Counted from the first letter of the stretch, positions 24,657-33,229 are shown. The stretch: 39,930 nucleotides of DNA from Acidobacteriota bacterium (GCA_018268835.1 JAFDVU010000048.1:1-39930), one strand, 5' to 3'. Translations and numbers: made by a program. Notes: a model not told the origin generated them from the sequence alone.

Positions 24657-25331
24657 TTATACCGGGATCGCGGTGGCGCCATCCGCAATACCGCGCATTT
24701 CGCGGACGGTGACCTCGGCGTCCGGGCTGTGAAAGATCGCCGACCCTGTGACGATCCAATCACACCCGGCGCGGACCACTTCCGCGAGGTTGTCCTTGTG
24801 TACCCCGCCGTCGATTTCGATCGGCAGCGCTAACTTCTTCTCCCGCCGCAGACGATCCAGATGGCGGACCTTCTCGAGCACGTACGGGATCAGCTTCTGT
24901 CCTCCAAACCCGGGATTCACGCTCATCAGAAGCACGTAATCCGCCACATCCAGGACGTCCTCCAGGACCGAGACCGGCGTAGCCGGGTTGAGTACGACTC
25001 CGGCCATGGCGCCGGCCTTTTTGATGAGGTTGAGGCAGCCGTCCAGATGGCGCGCCGCTTCATAGTGGACGCTGACCGAATCGGCGCCGGCCTTGACGAA
25101 GATTTCGGCGTAACGTTCCGGTTCCTCGATCATCAGGTGGCAGTCCAGGTGGAGCTTGGTGGTCCTGCGGACGCTTTCGACGACGGGCGGGCCGATGGTG
25201 AGATTGGGGACGAAGTGGCCGTCCATGACGTCCAGGTGTAGCATGCGCGCGCCGCCCCGCTCGGCTCGCGCGATGTCGTCGGCCAGACGAGCAAAATCCG
25301 CCGACAGAATTGAGGGAACAATTTCAATCAT
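24657..25331 (-). CDS. rpe: Ribulose-phosphate 3-epimerase
   Basis: This 224-residue enzyme interconverts ribulose 5-phosphate and xylulose 5-phosphate in the pentose phosphate pathway. Diagnostic segments are EIVPSILSADFARL, HLDVMDGHFVPNLTIGP, CHLMIEEPERY, MSVNPGFGGQKLIP and EIDGGVH. The ATG at 25329-25331 is preferred to an in-frame GTG at 25343, because an AGGTG element lies 9 nt before the ATG. It overlaps the rsmB stop by 8 bp. Confidence 0.94.
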   Translation of the reverse strand: MIEIVPSILSADFARLADDIARAERGGARMLHLDVMDGHFVPNLTIGPPVVESVRRTTKLHLDCHLMIEEPERYAEIFVKAGADSVSVHYEAARHLDGCLNLIKKAGAMAGVVLNPATPVSVLEDVLDVADYVLLMSVNPGFGGQKLIPYVLEKVRHLDRLRREKKLALPIEIDGGVHKDNLAEVVRAGCDWIVTGSAIFHSPDAEVTVREMRGIADGATAIPV

Positions 25332-26394
25332 TTGCGGGCTCACCTGATTTTATCACGGCGGCGTAGAAACCATCGCCCGGGTCGCGTCCGGGAATGCGCC
25401 GAAGCGCCGGTGGAGAAGCGACTTCTTCGTTTTCCTCACGTTCCAGCGAACAGGTGGCGTAGACCAGGATACCGCCCGGGGCCAGCACGCGGCGGGCGTT
25501 GGCCAGGATAGCGGCCTGGCGCTGGTGAAGGTCGGTCAGGTCGCCCGGAGTGAGGCGCCACTTGATCTCGGGGTTGCGCGCCAGGGTCCCGGTGCCGGAG
25601 CAGGGGGCATCCACCAGGATCCGGTCGAAGAGGCGGGAAAAGGGCAGGGGACGGGTGGCGTCGAGCACTGCCAGGTTGGGGGTGAGGGGCTTCAACTGGA
25701 CCAGGCGGTGAAAGTGGATGTCGCAGGCGAAGGCGGTGACGCCGGCAGCCAGCGCCTGGGCGGTCTTATTGCCGGGAGCGGCGCAGAGATCGAGGAAACG
25801 CTGGCCGGGGCGGAGGTCGAGCAGGGGGACGATGGCCTGGGCGCCGATGTCCTGGCGGCGTTCCCCGGCGGCGGTGGAGAGCACGTACTTTTCGGGTTCG
25901 GCCAGGGCCGCCCGGGCAAGGGAATCGGCGGTCTCGCGGCCGTACTGGCGGTCCCAGCGTTCCAGCAGCCACGCGGGCATGGAGTGGGCGGTGGCGCGGT
26001 CGGGCCAGTCGATCGGGGCGCGGTCCACTTTGCGCAGGACGGCGTTGACGAATCCGGCGGCCGAGGTCTTGCGGGCGCGCTTCACGAGTTGGACCGAATC
26101 GGCCACGGCGGCGTGAGTCGGGACGCGTTCCAGGTGGCGCAGTTGGTAGAGGCCGATACGCAGGGCGGTGCGGACTTCCAGGTCGAGTTTGCCGGCGCGG
26201 CCGGAATAGTGGGCGATCAGAAAATCGAGCTGGGCGCGGTAGCGGAGGACTCCGAAGACGATTTCGTGGGCGAGGGCGGCGTCGCGGGCATCGAGCGCAG
26301 CGGTGCGGACGTGGAGTAGGTCGGAGGCGTACCCGCCGGATTCGACCAGCAGGAGAATGTCGAAGGCGGTGGCGCGGGCGGGGGCGATGGACAT
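25324..26394 (-). CDS. rsmB: 16S rRNA (cytosine-C5) methyltransferase RsmB
   Basis: The N-terminal ~120 residues are a NusB-like RNA-binding domain (AFDILLLVESGGYASDLL, AGFVNAVLRKV), and the rest is the Rossmann methyltransferase domain. Motifs seen are LDLCAAPGNKT (SAM binding), VDAPCSGTGTLARNPEIKW (Cys in PCS) and YATCSLEREENE (the catalytic Cys in TCS). The family methylates C967 of 16S rRNA. ATG 26394 (SIAPARATAFD) is favoured because the TACAAT at 26411-26416 places transcription start after the upstream ATG at 26412, which overlaps the -10. It is the first gene of a long minus-strand operon. Confidence 0.93.
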   Translation of the reverse strand: MSIAPARATAFDILLLVESGGYASDLLHVRTAALDARDAALAHEIVFGVLRYRAQLDFLIAHYSGRAGKLDLEVRTALRIGLYQLRHLERVPTHAAVADSVQLVKRARKTSAAGFVNAVLRKVDRAPIDWPDRATAHSMPAWLLERWDRQYGRETADSLARAALAEPEKYVLSTAAGERRQDIGAQAIVPLLDLRPGQRFLDLCAAPGNKTAQALAAGVTAFACDIHFHRLVQLKPLTPNLAVLDATRPLPFSRLFDRILVDAPCSGTGTLARNPEIKWRLTPGDLTDLHQRQAAILANARRVLAPGGILVYATCSLEREENEEVASPPALRRIPGRDPGDGFYAAVIKSGEPAND

Positions 26395-26410
26395 GCGGGA
26401 GGCAGCCTCC

Positions 26411-26416
26411 ATTGTA
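26411..26416 (-). promoter_or_regulatory. Candidate -10 box of the rsmB operon
   Basis: On the minus strand TACAAT overlaps an upstream ATG and ends 16 nt before the chosen ATG (26394), giving a leader of about 8-10 nt. No convincing -35 was found. Confidence 0.35.
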
Positions 26417-26594
26417 AAGCAGGAGAGCGGGACGTTTGCGCCAAACAAATAGTACTAATCGGGCCGAAAACTCCGAATTGAGCCTTACGCTCCACAGGAA
26501 AGTGATGCTACGTTCGCGTATTCACGATACTGCAACGTCGCCTTGCTAAGCCGCCGGTTTCGTCGTTTCCGGTCTGAATCAGGAGAATTCCCGA
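26417..26594. other. Intergenic region between divergent rsmB and nuclease genes
   Basis: This is part of the largest gap in the window (about 200 bp). It contains a small hairpin GTTTG-CGC-CAAAC (26434-26446) and an AGGAG ribosome-binding site (26581-26585) 9 nt before the nuclease ATG. The stretch 26447-26580 shows no convincing ORF, tRNA or repeat, and no clear -35/-10 pair for the nuclease was identified. Confidence 0.5.
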
Positions 26595-29500
26595 ATGAAC
26601 GTGCGAAGAGTCGGTCTGTTTTGTGTCGCGGTGCTGGCGGCGTTGCCGGCACTGGCGCAGAATCCACCGGTTGTGATCAGCCAGGTTTATGGCGGCGGTG
26701 GCAACACAGGCGCCCCGTATCAGAACGATTTCGTGGAACTGTTCAACCGCAGCGCGGCGACGGTGAACCTGAGCGGGTACTCGATTCAGTACACGTCGTC
26801 GGCGGGCACGAGTTGGGGGAGCCAGCAGGTCAACCTGCCGGGTTTCGATCTGCAGCCGGGGCAATACTACCTGGTCAAAATGCAGGGTGGCGCGAACGGA
26901 TCTGCATTTACGGCGGACTATCCGGCGACCGGCACGGCGGCGTTCAATATGAGCGCCACCAGCGCCAAACTGCTGCTCTCCACCTCGACGACGCCGCAGA
27001 CGGTGGCTTGTCCCACCGGCATGGCGGACCTGGTCCCCTACGGCACCAGTGCCAACTGCAGCCCGCGGGCCGCGGCGCCCAGCAACACCACGGCGCTCTT
27101 CCGCGCCGGCAGCGGGTGCACGTACAGCGGCGATCCGAGCGTGGACTTCACGACCGCCGCGCCCTCGCCGCGCAACAGCAGTTCGCCGATGGCGCCGTGT
27201 ACGGCATCGTCCAATCCCTCCGGCTCCGGATCGGCGGCGCCGAACCCGGTGGTGGCGGGGAACGCGACCCTGCTGAGCGCGACGATCACGCCGGGGACGC
27301 CGGCGGCCGCGATCACTTCGGTAACGTGCGACCTGAGCGCCGCCGGCGGATCCGCGGCGTTCGCGCTGAGCGGATCCGGGGCGAGTTTCTCGGCGTCCTA
27401 CACGGTTCCGGCGGCGACGACGCCGCGGGGATACATGCTGCCGTGTACGGTGACGGATGCGAATTCGCGCACCGGCACGTTCAACATCGCGCTGACGGTG
27501 AGCAGTTCGTCGGTGCCGCCGGCGGCCACCGGATCGGCGAACCCGGCCAGCGTGCAGGCGGGCAACCAGACCTCGTTGAGCGCCACGGTGACGCCGGGAA
27601 GCAATCCCGCGTCCACCAACACGGTGGTGTCCTGCAACCTGACGGCGATCGGCGGCGGCGCGACGTTCAGCCTGCCGGCGCCGGACTATTCGGCGAACTA
27701 CACCGTGCCGGCGGCCACGGCGGCGAACGCGTACAGCCTGCCCTGCGTGGTATCCGACGATCAGGCGCGGTCTTCGAACTTCACGATCGCGCTGACCGTG
27801 GCGGCGCCGCCGCCCATGACGCGGCGGATCTACGAAATTACGGGATCGGGCACGAACTCGCCGCTCGCCGGACAGACGGCCGAGGTCCGCGGCGTGGTGA
27901 CGGCGGTGCGCGCGGCTACCTCCAGCGGCAAGGGCTTCTACATCGAGTCGCTGCCAGCGGACCGCGACTCCGATCCGAACACGAGCGAAGGGCTGCTGGT
28001 GTTCGTCGGCAGCGCGGCGCTGCCGGCGTGCGCGGTGGTGGGCAACGTGATCACAATCGACGGCACCGTGCAGGACTACGTTTCCTCGACGGCGCCGGTG
28101 GGCAGCCTGCCGCTGACTGAACTCTCCTCCACTTCGAATTGCCAGGTGGTGGGCACGAATTCGCTGGGCAGCCTGCCGGCCGCGGTGACGATCGACGCGG
28201 CGAATCCCCTGGCGGCGGACGGCGCGGCCACGCAGGTGCGCAAGTGGCTGGGGATGCGGGTAGCGATGCCGAACGCGGTGGTGGTGGGCCCGAGCCTGGG
28301 GAGCCTGACTGAGGCGACGGCGCAGGCGGTGGCCACCGGCGAGTACTTCGTGACGCTGCCCGGAGTGGCACGTCCGCAGCGCGGTGCGGGGATCCTGGCG
28401 ACGCGGCGGCCGAACGACGCCGCCGGCACGGTGCCGTCGTACAGCGGCAGTCCGGAGGTGATGCGGATAAACGTCACGCAACTCGCGCCGGCGGGTGCGC
28501 CGTATGAAGTCACGGTGGGGGCGACGATCAGCGGGCTGAGCGGCGTGATCGATTACAACACGAGCGACGGCGATTTCGAGCTGTTCACCAACTCTTCGGG
28601 CGCGGGTACGCCGACACCTTCGAGCCCCACCATGGCGGCGACCCCGGTTCCGGCGGCGCTGCCCGGCGACCTGACCATCGGCAGCTTCAACATGGAACGG
28701 TTTTACAACGACGTGGCCGACGGCAACGGCGCGGCCGCGATCAGCACGGCGGCGTACCAGGGGCGCCTCAACAAGGCGTCGCTGGCGATCCGTGACGTGA
28801 TGCGGATGCCGGACATCATCGGGCTCGAAGAGGTGGAGGGCAAACGCAACAGCGTAGGCGCCAACGATCCGCACGTGATCGACGCGATCGTGAGCAAGGT
28901 GAACGCGGACGCGGCGGCGGCGGGACAGGGGAATCCGAACTACGGGTGGTGCATCGGGGTGACCAATGATCCCAGCGCCATCGTGCCGGCCATCATGTAC
29001 AAGCAGGACAAGGTGCAGGTATCGGAGTGCGCGCAGTATGGGATCGCCACGCACTACAACGAGCCCGACGGCGGCAACAACTTCCTCAACGACCGTCCGC
29101 CGGTGACCATCAAGGCGACCGTGAAGGCCGCCGGCAGCGATTCCGGCATCCCGCTGCGGCTGGTGGTGAATCACTTGAAGGCTCTGTCCGGCATCGATCA
29201 GCCGGGCGCGGGCAACGGCGACCAGGTGCGCACCAAGCGCAACCAGCAGGCGCTGTTCCTGGCCGGCCTCATCAACGGCACCAGCGGCGAGCAGGCCACC
29301 AATTGGAACACGGCGGACAACCTGGTCCTGGTGGGCGATTTCAACGCGTATCACGTCAACGACGGCTACGTGGACGTGATGAACTGCATCGCGGGCAATC
29401 CGCCGGTGGCCAATACGCAGTATTTCACCGCGGCGCAACTGGCGGTGGATACGCCGTGCGCCCCCATCCTGAGTCCGGCGATGGTCCTGTTGACGGCGCT

Positions 29501-30035
29501 GAACCCGGCGGCGTACTACTCCTACCTGTACAGCGGCGCGATCCAAACGCTGGACCACGTGCTGGTGAACGCGAAGCTGTATCCGCGGTTCCGCCAACTG
29601 GCGTATGCGCGCAACAATGCGGAGTTCAGCGAAGGGCCGGTGTACCGCAACGATTTCACGCGTCCGGAGCGGGTGAGCGATCACGATATGCCGGTGCTGT
29701 ACGTGACGCTGCCGGTGGAGGTCAGCAGCCGCGCGAAGCTGAACGCGTCGGCGCCGTTGCTGGTGCGCGGCACGGGGCGCTACACGGCGCGGCTGAGCGT
29801 GACCAACACGGGCGCGGTGCCGCTCACGGGCCCGGTGTACGTCTTCTTCACCAGCCTCACGCCGGGCGTCACTTTGCCGGATCTGCCGCGGGCCAACGGG
29901 ATGCCGTACGCGGCCATCAACCTGGCGTCCCCGCTGCCGCCGGGAGCCACGAGTGGGACGGTGACGATCAGCTTCCTGGATCCGACGAACGCGCCAATCG
30001 GTTACACGACCGCGCGCTTCGACGGGACGTATTGA
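26595..30035 (+). CDS. Large secreted multidomain nuclease (lamin-tail, Ig-like repeats, endonuclease/exonuclease/phosphatase domain)
   Basis: This 1146-residue protein has a Sec signal peptide (cleavage likely after ALA, residue 21). A lamin-tail-like domain follows (about 22-200; VVISQVYGGGGNTG, NDFVELFNRS), then two Ig-like repeats (213-302 and 314-402). An OB-fold-like region with MTRRIYEITGSGTNSPLAG covers about 408-660. The metal-dependent phosphoesterase domain covers about 692-1040. Its active-site residues are present: Asn699, Glu746, His860, Asp915/Asn917, Asp987/His988 and Ser1028-Asp1029-His1030. The end (1042-1146) is another beta-sandwich. The architecture matches ExeM-like extracellular nucleases, which degrade extracellular DNA. 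It has no C-terminal anchor motif. Confidence 0.87.
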   Translation: MNVRRVGLFCVAVLAALPALAQNPPVVISQVYGGGGNTGAPYQNDFVELFNRSAATVNLSGYSIQYTSSAGTSWGSQQVNLPGFDLQPGQYYLVKMQGGANGSAFTADYPATGTAAFNMSATSAKLLLSTSTTPQTVACPTGMADLVPYGTSANCSPRAAAPSNTTALFRAGSGCTYSGDPSVDFTTAAPSPRNSSSPMAPCTASSNPSGSGSAAPNPVVAGNATLLSATITPGTPAAAITSVTCDLSAAGGSAAFALSGSGASFSASYTVPAATTPRGYMLPCTVTDANSRTGTFNIALTVSSSSVPPAATGSANPASVQAGNQTSLSATVTPGSNPASTNTVVSCNLTAIGGGATFSLPAPDYSANYTVPAATAANAYSLPCVVSDDQARSSNFTIALTVAAPPPMTRRIYEITGSGTNSPLAGQTAEVRGVVTAVRAATSSGKGFYIESLPADRDSDPNTSEGLLVFVGSAALPACAVVGNVITIDGTVQDYVSSTAPVGSLPLTELSSTSNCQVVGTNSLGSLPAAVTIDAANPLAADGAATQVRKWLGMRVAMPNAVVVGPSLGSLTEATAQAVATGEYFVTLPGVARPQRGAGILATRRPNDAAGTVPSYSGSPEVMRINVTQLAPAGAPYEVTVGATISGLSGVIDYNTSDGDFELFTNSSGAGTPTPSSPTMAATPVPAALPGDLTIGSFNMERFYNDVADGNGAAAISTAAYQGRLNKASLAIRDVMRMPDIIGLEEVEGKRNSVGANDPHVIDAIVSKVNADAAAAGQGNPNYGWCIGVTNDPSAIVPAIMYKQDKVQVSECAQYGIATHYNEPDGGNNFLNDRPPVTIKATVKAAGSDSGIPLRLVVNHLKALSGIDQPGAGNGDQVRTKRNQQALFLAGLINGTSGEQATNWNTADNLVLVGDFNAYHVNDGYVDVMNCIAGNPPVANTQYFTAAQLAVDTPCAPILSPAMVLLTALNPAAYYSYLYSGAIQTLDHVLVNAKLYPRFRQLAYARNNAEFSEGPVYRNDFTRPERVSDHDMPVLYVTLPVEVSSRAKLNASAPLLVRGTGRYTARLSVTNTGAVPLTGPVYVFFTSLTPGVTLPDLPRANGMPYAAINLASPLPPGATSGTVTISFLDPTNAPIGYTTARFDGTY
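27231..27500 (+). repeat. Ig-like repeat 1 in the nuclease gene
   Basis: Encodes residues 213-302. It shares with repeat 2 the framework NP..V.AGN.t.LSAT.TPG, then C(D/N)L.A, the segment YTVPAAT, LPC.V.D and a final FxIALTV. Two cysteines per unit could form a disulfide in the secreted protein. Confidence 0.7.
27534..27800 (+). repeat. Ig-like repeat 2 in the nuclease gene
   Basis: Encodes residues 314-402 and matches repeat 1 in the framework SATVTPG, the Cys-containing CNLTAIGGGATF, YTVPAAT and SLPCVVSDD..., ending FTIALTV. The two units are diverged but clearly homologous, pointing to an old tandem duplication. Confidence 0.7.
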
Positions 30036-30059
30036 TTCGGTTTCGATTGGGATAAACCT

Positions 30060-30683
30060 ATGACTCGCATTTCGACGACGATTCTTATGGCGTTTCTGGC
30101 GGCGGGGATCGCTTCGGCGACTCCGTATACGTACTTCGTACAGGTGGAGACGCCGAACTTCGGACAGACCGGCTGGATCGACTTTTCCTTCGCGCAGGTG
30201 AATTCGCTCACCTCGTTGCCGGCGACAGCCAGCGTCTACGATTTCCAGCAGTTTGGTTACGCGATGGACTGGCCGAACACCCAGGTCAGCGGACCCGACG
30301 TGACCGGGGCGCTGGACGCGCCGCCCGTGGTGATCCCCAATGGCGGGGGCGCCGCGAATTACTTCACGCAGCATGTGACGAGTTGGGGCGGATGGTTCTC
30401 TTTCCTGGTCACGTTCAGCGGAGCCGCGCCCGGCAACGCGGCGCCCGATGGCAGTATCTTCCGGGTGACGCTCTACGACGAATCGTTCGGTTACCTGGCA
30501 AGCCCGCTGCCGGACTACGAAGTGGCCAACGTGACGATTAACCCCGATGGCACGCTCACCGGCAACGGCAGCACGTTCGACGGCGGATCGGCCACGGTGA
30601 GCGCGGTGCCGGAGCCGGCGAGCGCCGCGCTGGCCGGAATCGCGCTGGCTGCCGTGGCCTGGCGGCGCCGGAGACTCGCCTGA
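30060..30683 (+). CDS. PEP-CTERM sorted surface protein
   Basis: This 207-residue protein has an N-terminal signal (MTRISTTILMAFLAAGIASA) and a C-terminal sorting tail: VPEP at 183-186, a hydrophobic segment (about 188-200) and a basic end RRRR at 202-205. That is the PEP-CTERM signal recognised by an exosortase in the inner membrane. The body is rich in Gly, Ser, Thr and aromatics (WGGWFSFLVTFSG) and probably forms a beta-rich extracellular domain. The gene follows the nuclease by 24 bp and may be co-transcribed. No exosortase gene is in the window. Function of the body is unknown. Confidence 0.87.
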   Translation: MTRISTTILMAFLAAGIASATPYTYFVQVETPNFGQTGWIDFSFAQVNSLTSLPATASVYDFQQFGYAMDWPNTQVSGPDVTGALDAPPVVIPNGGGAANYFTQHVTSWGGWFSFLVTFSGAAPGNAAPDGSIFRVTLYDESFGYLASPLPDYEVANVTINPDGTLTGNGSTFDGGSATVSAVPEPASAALAGIALAAVAWRRRRLA

Positions 30684-30707
30684 CGGCGGCGGCGGTGCGC
30701 GACCCAC

Positions 30708-30713
30708 TATAAT
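30708..30713 (+). promoter_or_regulatory. Candidate -10 box, leaderless TtcA-like transcript
   Basis: A perfect TATAAT ends 8 nt before the GTG at 30722. No good -35 is found upstream (GC-rich run), but the -10 and the spacing fit a leaderless mRNA. Confidence 0.5.
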
Positions 30714-30721
30714 CGTTAGTA

Positions 30722-31504
30722 GTGGACCTGGAAAAAACACTGCTGCGCAAGGTCGGCGAAGCGATCGAGCGATTCAACATGATCCGCGACGGCGACCGCG
30801 TCGCCGTGGCGCTCTCCGGCGGGAAGGATTCGGCGACCCTGCTGGAGGCTCTGCTGCTGCTCGAAAAGCGCGCGCCGATCGATTTTTCCGTGTGCGCGTT
30901 CACCGTGGAGCAGGGCAAGTTTCTAAGCCCGATCGCACCCATCGGCGATTACCTGAAGCAGCGCGGCATTCCGTGGACGTATTACACCGACGCGCCGTCG
31001 CTGAACCTGCTCGAAGAGCAGCCGGGTCACGGTTGCGACGTGTGCAGCCGCTTCCGGCGCCGCGCGGTGTACGACGTGGCGGCGCGCTTGGGCGTGAACG
31101 TGATCGCGTTCGGCCACACAGCCGACGATTTCTGCGAGGCGCTGTTCCGCAACACGATGTTCACCGGAAAGCTGAGCGCGCTGCCTCCCGTGACCACGTC
31201 GCGCAACGGCGATTACCGCCTGATCCGGCCCCTCGTGTTCGTCAATGAGCAGGTGACCACGGCCTACGCGCAATCCAAGGGGATTCCGGTGGTGCCCTGC
31301 GGCTGCTCGCAGAAGACCGGCACGGTGCGGCGTTCCCTGCGCGACCTGTTCGCCGAACTCGAGCGCGAGTACCCGTACCTGAAGGAGAATATCCTTTCCG
31401 CCATGGGCAACGTGGATACCAGCCGCCTGCTGGACCCACGCTTCCTGGGTGTGGAACCGGAGGCGCCCGCCGCCGGCCTATTTCCAATTGTCACTGAAGT
31501 GTAA
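30722..31504 (+). CDS. ttcA: TtcA-family tRNA 2-thiocytidine synthetase-like protein
   Basis: This 260-residue PP-loop ATPase has LSGGKDSATLLEAL (P-loop 32-37), CDVCSRFRRR with Cys105 and Cys108, GHTADD and VPCGCSQKTGT with Cys193 and Cys195. In TtcA two Cys of a CxxC and a further Cys bind an iron-sulfur cluster, and the enzyme thiolates C32 of some tRNAs. The CxxC and PCxCSQ pattern fits this family. The gene symbol rests on motif similarity; related CTU1/Ncs6-type enzymes are an alternative. A GTG start at 30722 follows a TATAAT by 8 nt. It stands alone, before the phosphate-transport pair. Confidence 0.82.
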   Translation: MDLEKTLLRKVGEAIERFNMIRDGDRVAVALSGGKDSATLLEALLLLEKRAPIDFSVCAFTVEQGKFLSPIAPIGDYLKQRGIPWTYYTDAPSLNLLEEQPGHGCDVCSRFRRRAVYDVAARLGVNVIAFGHTADDFCEALFRNTMFTGKLSALPPVTTSRNGDYRLIRPLVFVNEQVTTAYAQSKGIPVVPCGCSQKTGTVRRSLRDLFAELEREYPYLKENILSAMGNVDTSRLLDPRFLGVEPEAPAAGLFPIVTEV

Positions 31505-31539
31505 TACTCTGTGGTTTGATTCCATACAAGAAGACTGCC

Positions 31540-31555
31540 AGGAGGTTCTCCCTCC
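31540..31555 (+). promoter_or_regulatory. Strong Shine-Dalgarno sequence within a GC hairpin, 23 nt before the DUF47 ATG
   Basis: AGGAGG (31540-31545) can pair GGAGG with CCTCC (31551-31555) around a TTCTC loop. It is 23 nt from the ATG at 31569, further than a normal ribosome-binding site, and no start codon of the same frame lies at standard distance. It could be a structured leader element in front of the phosphate-transport genes. Confidence 0.4.
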
Positions 31556-31568
31556 AAGCTCCCTCACT

Positions 31569-32183
31569 ATGAGACTACTGCCACGCGAGGAGAAGTTTTA
31601 TCACCTGTTTTTGAAACAGGTAGAGATCATTTCGGAGGCATCCCGGCTGCTGCTCGATGGGGTGCGCAACGGCAACGCGCGGCTGACCAGCGTGGCCACT
31701 GAAATCAGCGTCCTGGAGCACAAGGGTGACGAGGTCATCCACGAGTTGTTCACGCGGCTCAACCAGACGTTCATCACCCCGATCGATCCGGAGGACATCC
31801 ACAACATCTCCTCGGCGCTGGACAACGTGCTGGACGGGTTGGAGGACACCTCGCACCGCCTGATCTCCTACCGCATCAACCCGGTGCCGGAGACCATGGT
31901 CACGCTCAGCGAGATCGTGAAAGCGTGTTCCCGGGCGATGACGTCGGCGTTTCAGGAACTGGAGCGTGGCGGTCCGATCATGGAGCACTGCATCGAGATC
32001 AACCGCCTGGAGAACGAGGCCGACCTCATCGGGCGGTCGGCGGTGGTGGACCTGTTCGACCGCGAGAAGGACCCGATCATGCTGATCAAGCTCAAGGAGG
32101 TGTACGAGTTCTTCGAGGCTACGATCGACAGTTGCGAGGATGTGGCCGACCTCCTGCAGAACGTGGTCGTCAAGAACAGCTAG
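31569..32183 (+). CDS. DUF47 (PhoU-like) protein, Pit accessory
   Basis: This 204-residue all-helical protein has the DUF47 pattern KFYHLFLKQVEIISEASRLL, HKGDEVIHELFTRLNQTFITPIDPEDI and EATIDSCEDVADLLQNVVVKN. DUF47 proteins are encoded next to Pit-type phosphate transporters and are thought to regulate them, and here the Pit gene starts 1 bp after the stop. ATG 31569 begins the first helix; the frame stays open further upstream but without protein-like composition. The protein is cytosolic. Confidence 0.92.
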   Translation: MRLLPREEKFYHLFLKQVEIISEASRLLLDGVRNGNARLTSVATEISVLEHKGDEVIHELFTRLNQTFITPIDPEDIHNISSALDNVLDGLEDTSHRLISYRINPVPETMVTLSEIVKACSRAMTSAFQELERGGPIMEHCIEINRLENEADLIGRSAVVDLFDREKDPIMLIKLKEVYEFFEATIDSCEDVADLLQNVVVKNS

Positions 32184-32184
32184 C

Positions 32185-33216
32185 ATGAATACCCTGACGC
32201 TGGTGGGAGTGATCATCGCGATCGCTCTGGTATTCGACTACATCAACGGCTTTCACGATGCCGCCAACTCCATCGCCACGATCGTCGCCACGCGCGTGTT
32301 GACTCCGTTTCAGGCGGTGCTGTGGGCGGCGTTTTTCAACTTCGTGGCGGCGTTTCTGTTCGGCACCGCGGTGGCCAAGACCGTGGGCAAGGGTTTCGTG
32401 GATCTCGATCTGGTCACTCCGTACGTGATCTTGGCGGGACTGGCGGGCGCGATCGCCTGGGACCTGATCACGTGGTGGAAGGGACTGCCGACGAGTTCGT
32501 CGCACGCGCTGATCGGCGGGTACGCGGGCGCGGCGATCGGACGAGTGGCGCTGCTGCGGGGATGGAGCCATTGGGCGGACGCGCTGAACCTGGGGCCGAA
32601 AGGCGAATGGCCGTTCACCCTTAAGATGATCGTGGGCGCGCCGCTGATCGGCATGATTTCGGCCTACGTGCTGATGCTCGTGGTGTACTGGCTGTTCCGC
32701 AAGTCCACGCCTTCGAAGATGGACAAGTATTTCCGCCGGCTGCAGCTTGTGTCGGCGGCGGCGTTCAGCCTTTCGCACGGATCCAACGACGCGCAGAAGA
32801 CCGCGGGTCTGATCACCGGGGTGCTGTTCACCGCGCACCAGATCCACACGTTCGAGGTGCCCTACTGGGTGCTGCTGGCCTCCTACTCGGCGATCGGGCT
32901 GGGCACGCTGAGCGGGGGATGGCGCATCGTGCGGACCATGGGCGCGCGGCTGACGCGGCTGAAGCCGCGCAGTGGATTCTGCGCGGAGACGGGGGCGGCG
33001 GCGGCGGTGCTGCTGTCCACGCACCTGGGAACGCCGGTCTCCACCACGCACGCCATCGCGGGCGCGATCGCCGGGGTGGGCAGCATCCAGCGCATGAAGG
33101 CGGTGCGCTGGGGCATCGCGACCAATATCGTATGGGCCTGGGTGATGACGATTCCGGCGGCCGGGATCATCGCGCTGTTTTCGTACTACCTGCTGCACTT
33201 CGTGGCGGGCGTGTAG
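32185..33216 (+). CDS. pit: Pit-family inorganic phosphate transporter
   Basis: This 343-residue membrane protein has the two inverted PiT signatures, DYINGFHDAANSIATIVATR near the N-terminus and SLSHGSNDAQKTAG in the middle, plus PTSSSHALIGG and PVSTTHAIAGAI. These Asp/Asn/Ser/Thr-rich motifs bind phosphate and cation. It would take up inorganic phosphate (as metal-phosphate or with protons/sodium). The ATG at 32185 is one base after the DUF47 stop, giving tight coupling. Confidence 0.95.
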   Translation: MNTLTLVGVIIAIALVFDYINGFHDAANSIATIVATRVLTPFQAVLWAAFFNFVAAFLFGTAVAKTVGKGFVDLDLVTPYVILAGLAGAIAWDLITWWKGLPTSSSHALIGGYAGAAIGRVALLRGWSHWADALNLGPKGEWPFTLKMIVGAPLIGMISAYVLMLVVYWLFRKSTPSKMDKYFRRLQLVSAAAFSLSHGSNDAQKTAGLITGVLFTAHQIHTFEVPYWVLLASYSAIGLGTLSGGWRIVRTMGARLTRLKPRSGFCAETGAAAAVLLSTHLGTPVSTTHAIAGAIAGVGSIQRMKAVRWGIATNIVWAWVMTIPAAGIIALFSYYLLHFVAGV

Positions 33217-33229
33217 CGGCCCCGCGACT

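Noticed and set aside
25332..25343. GTG start for rpe
   Set aside because: The ATG at 25331 has an AGGTG element at proper distance; the added residues would not belong to the family fold.
26434..26446. Hairpin GTTTG-CGC-CAAAC as terminator or regulator
   Set aside because: It is a short stem in a divergent region without T-run or other support.
26508..30740. Antisense open frame of 1410 codons opposite the nuclease gene
   Set aside because: It mirrors a high-GC coding gene and is rich in Arg/His with no domain pattern. The sense frame has a signal peptide, RBS and active-site motifs. Similar antisense shadows lie at 552-2651 and 2898-5051.
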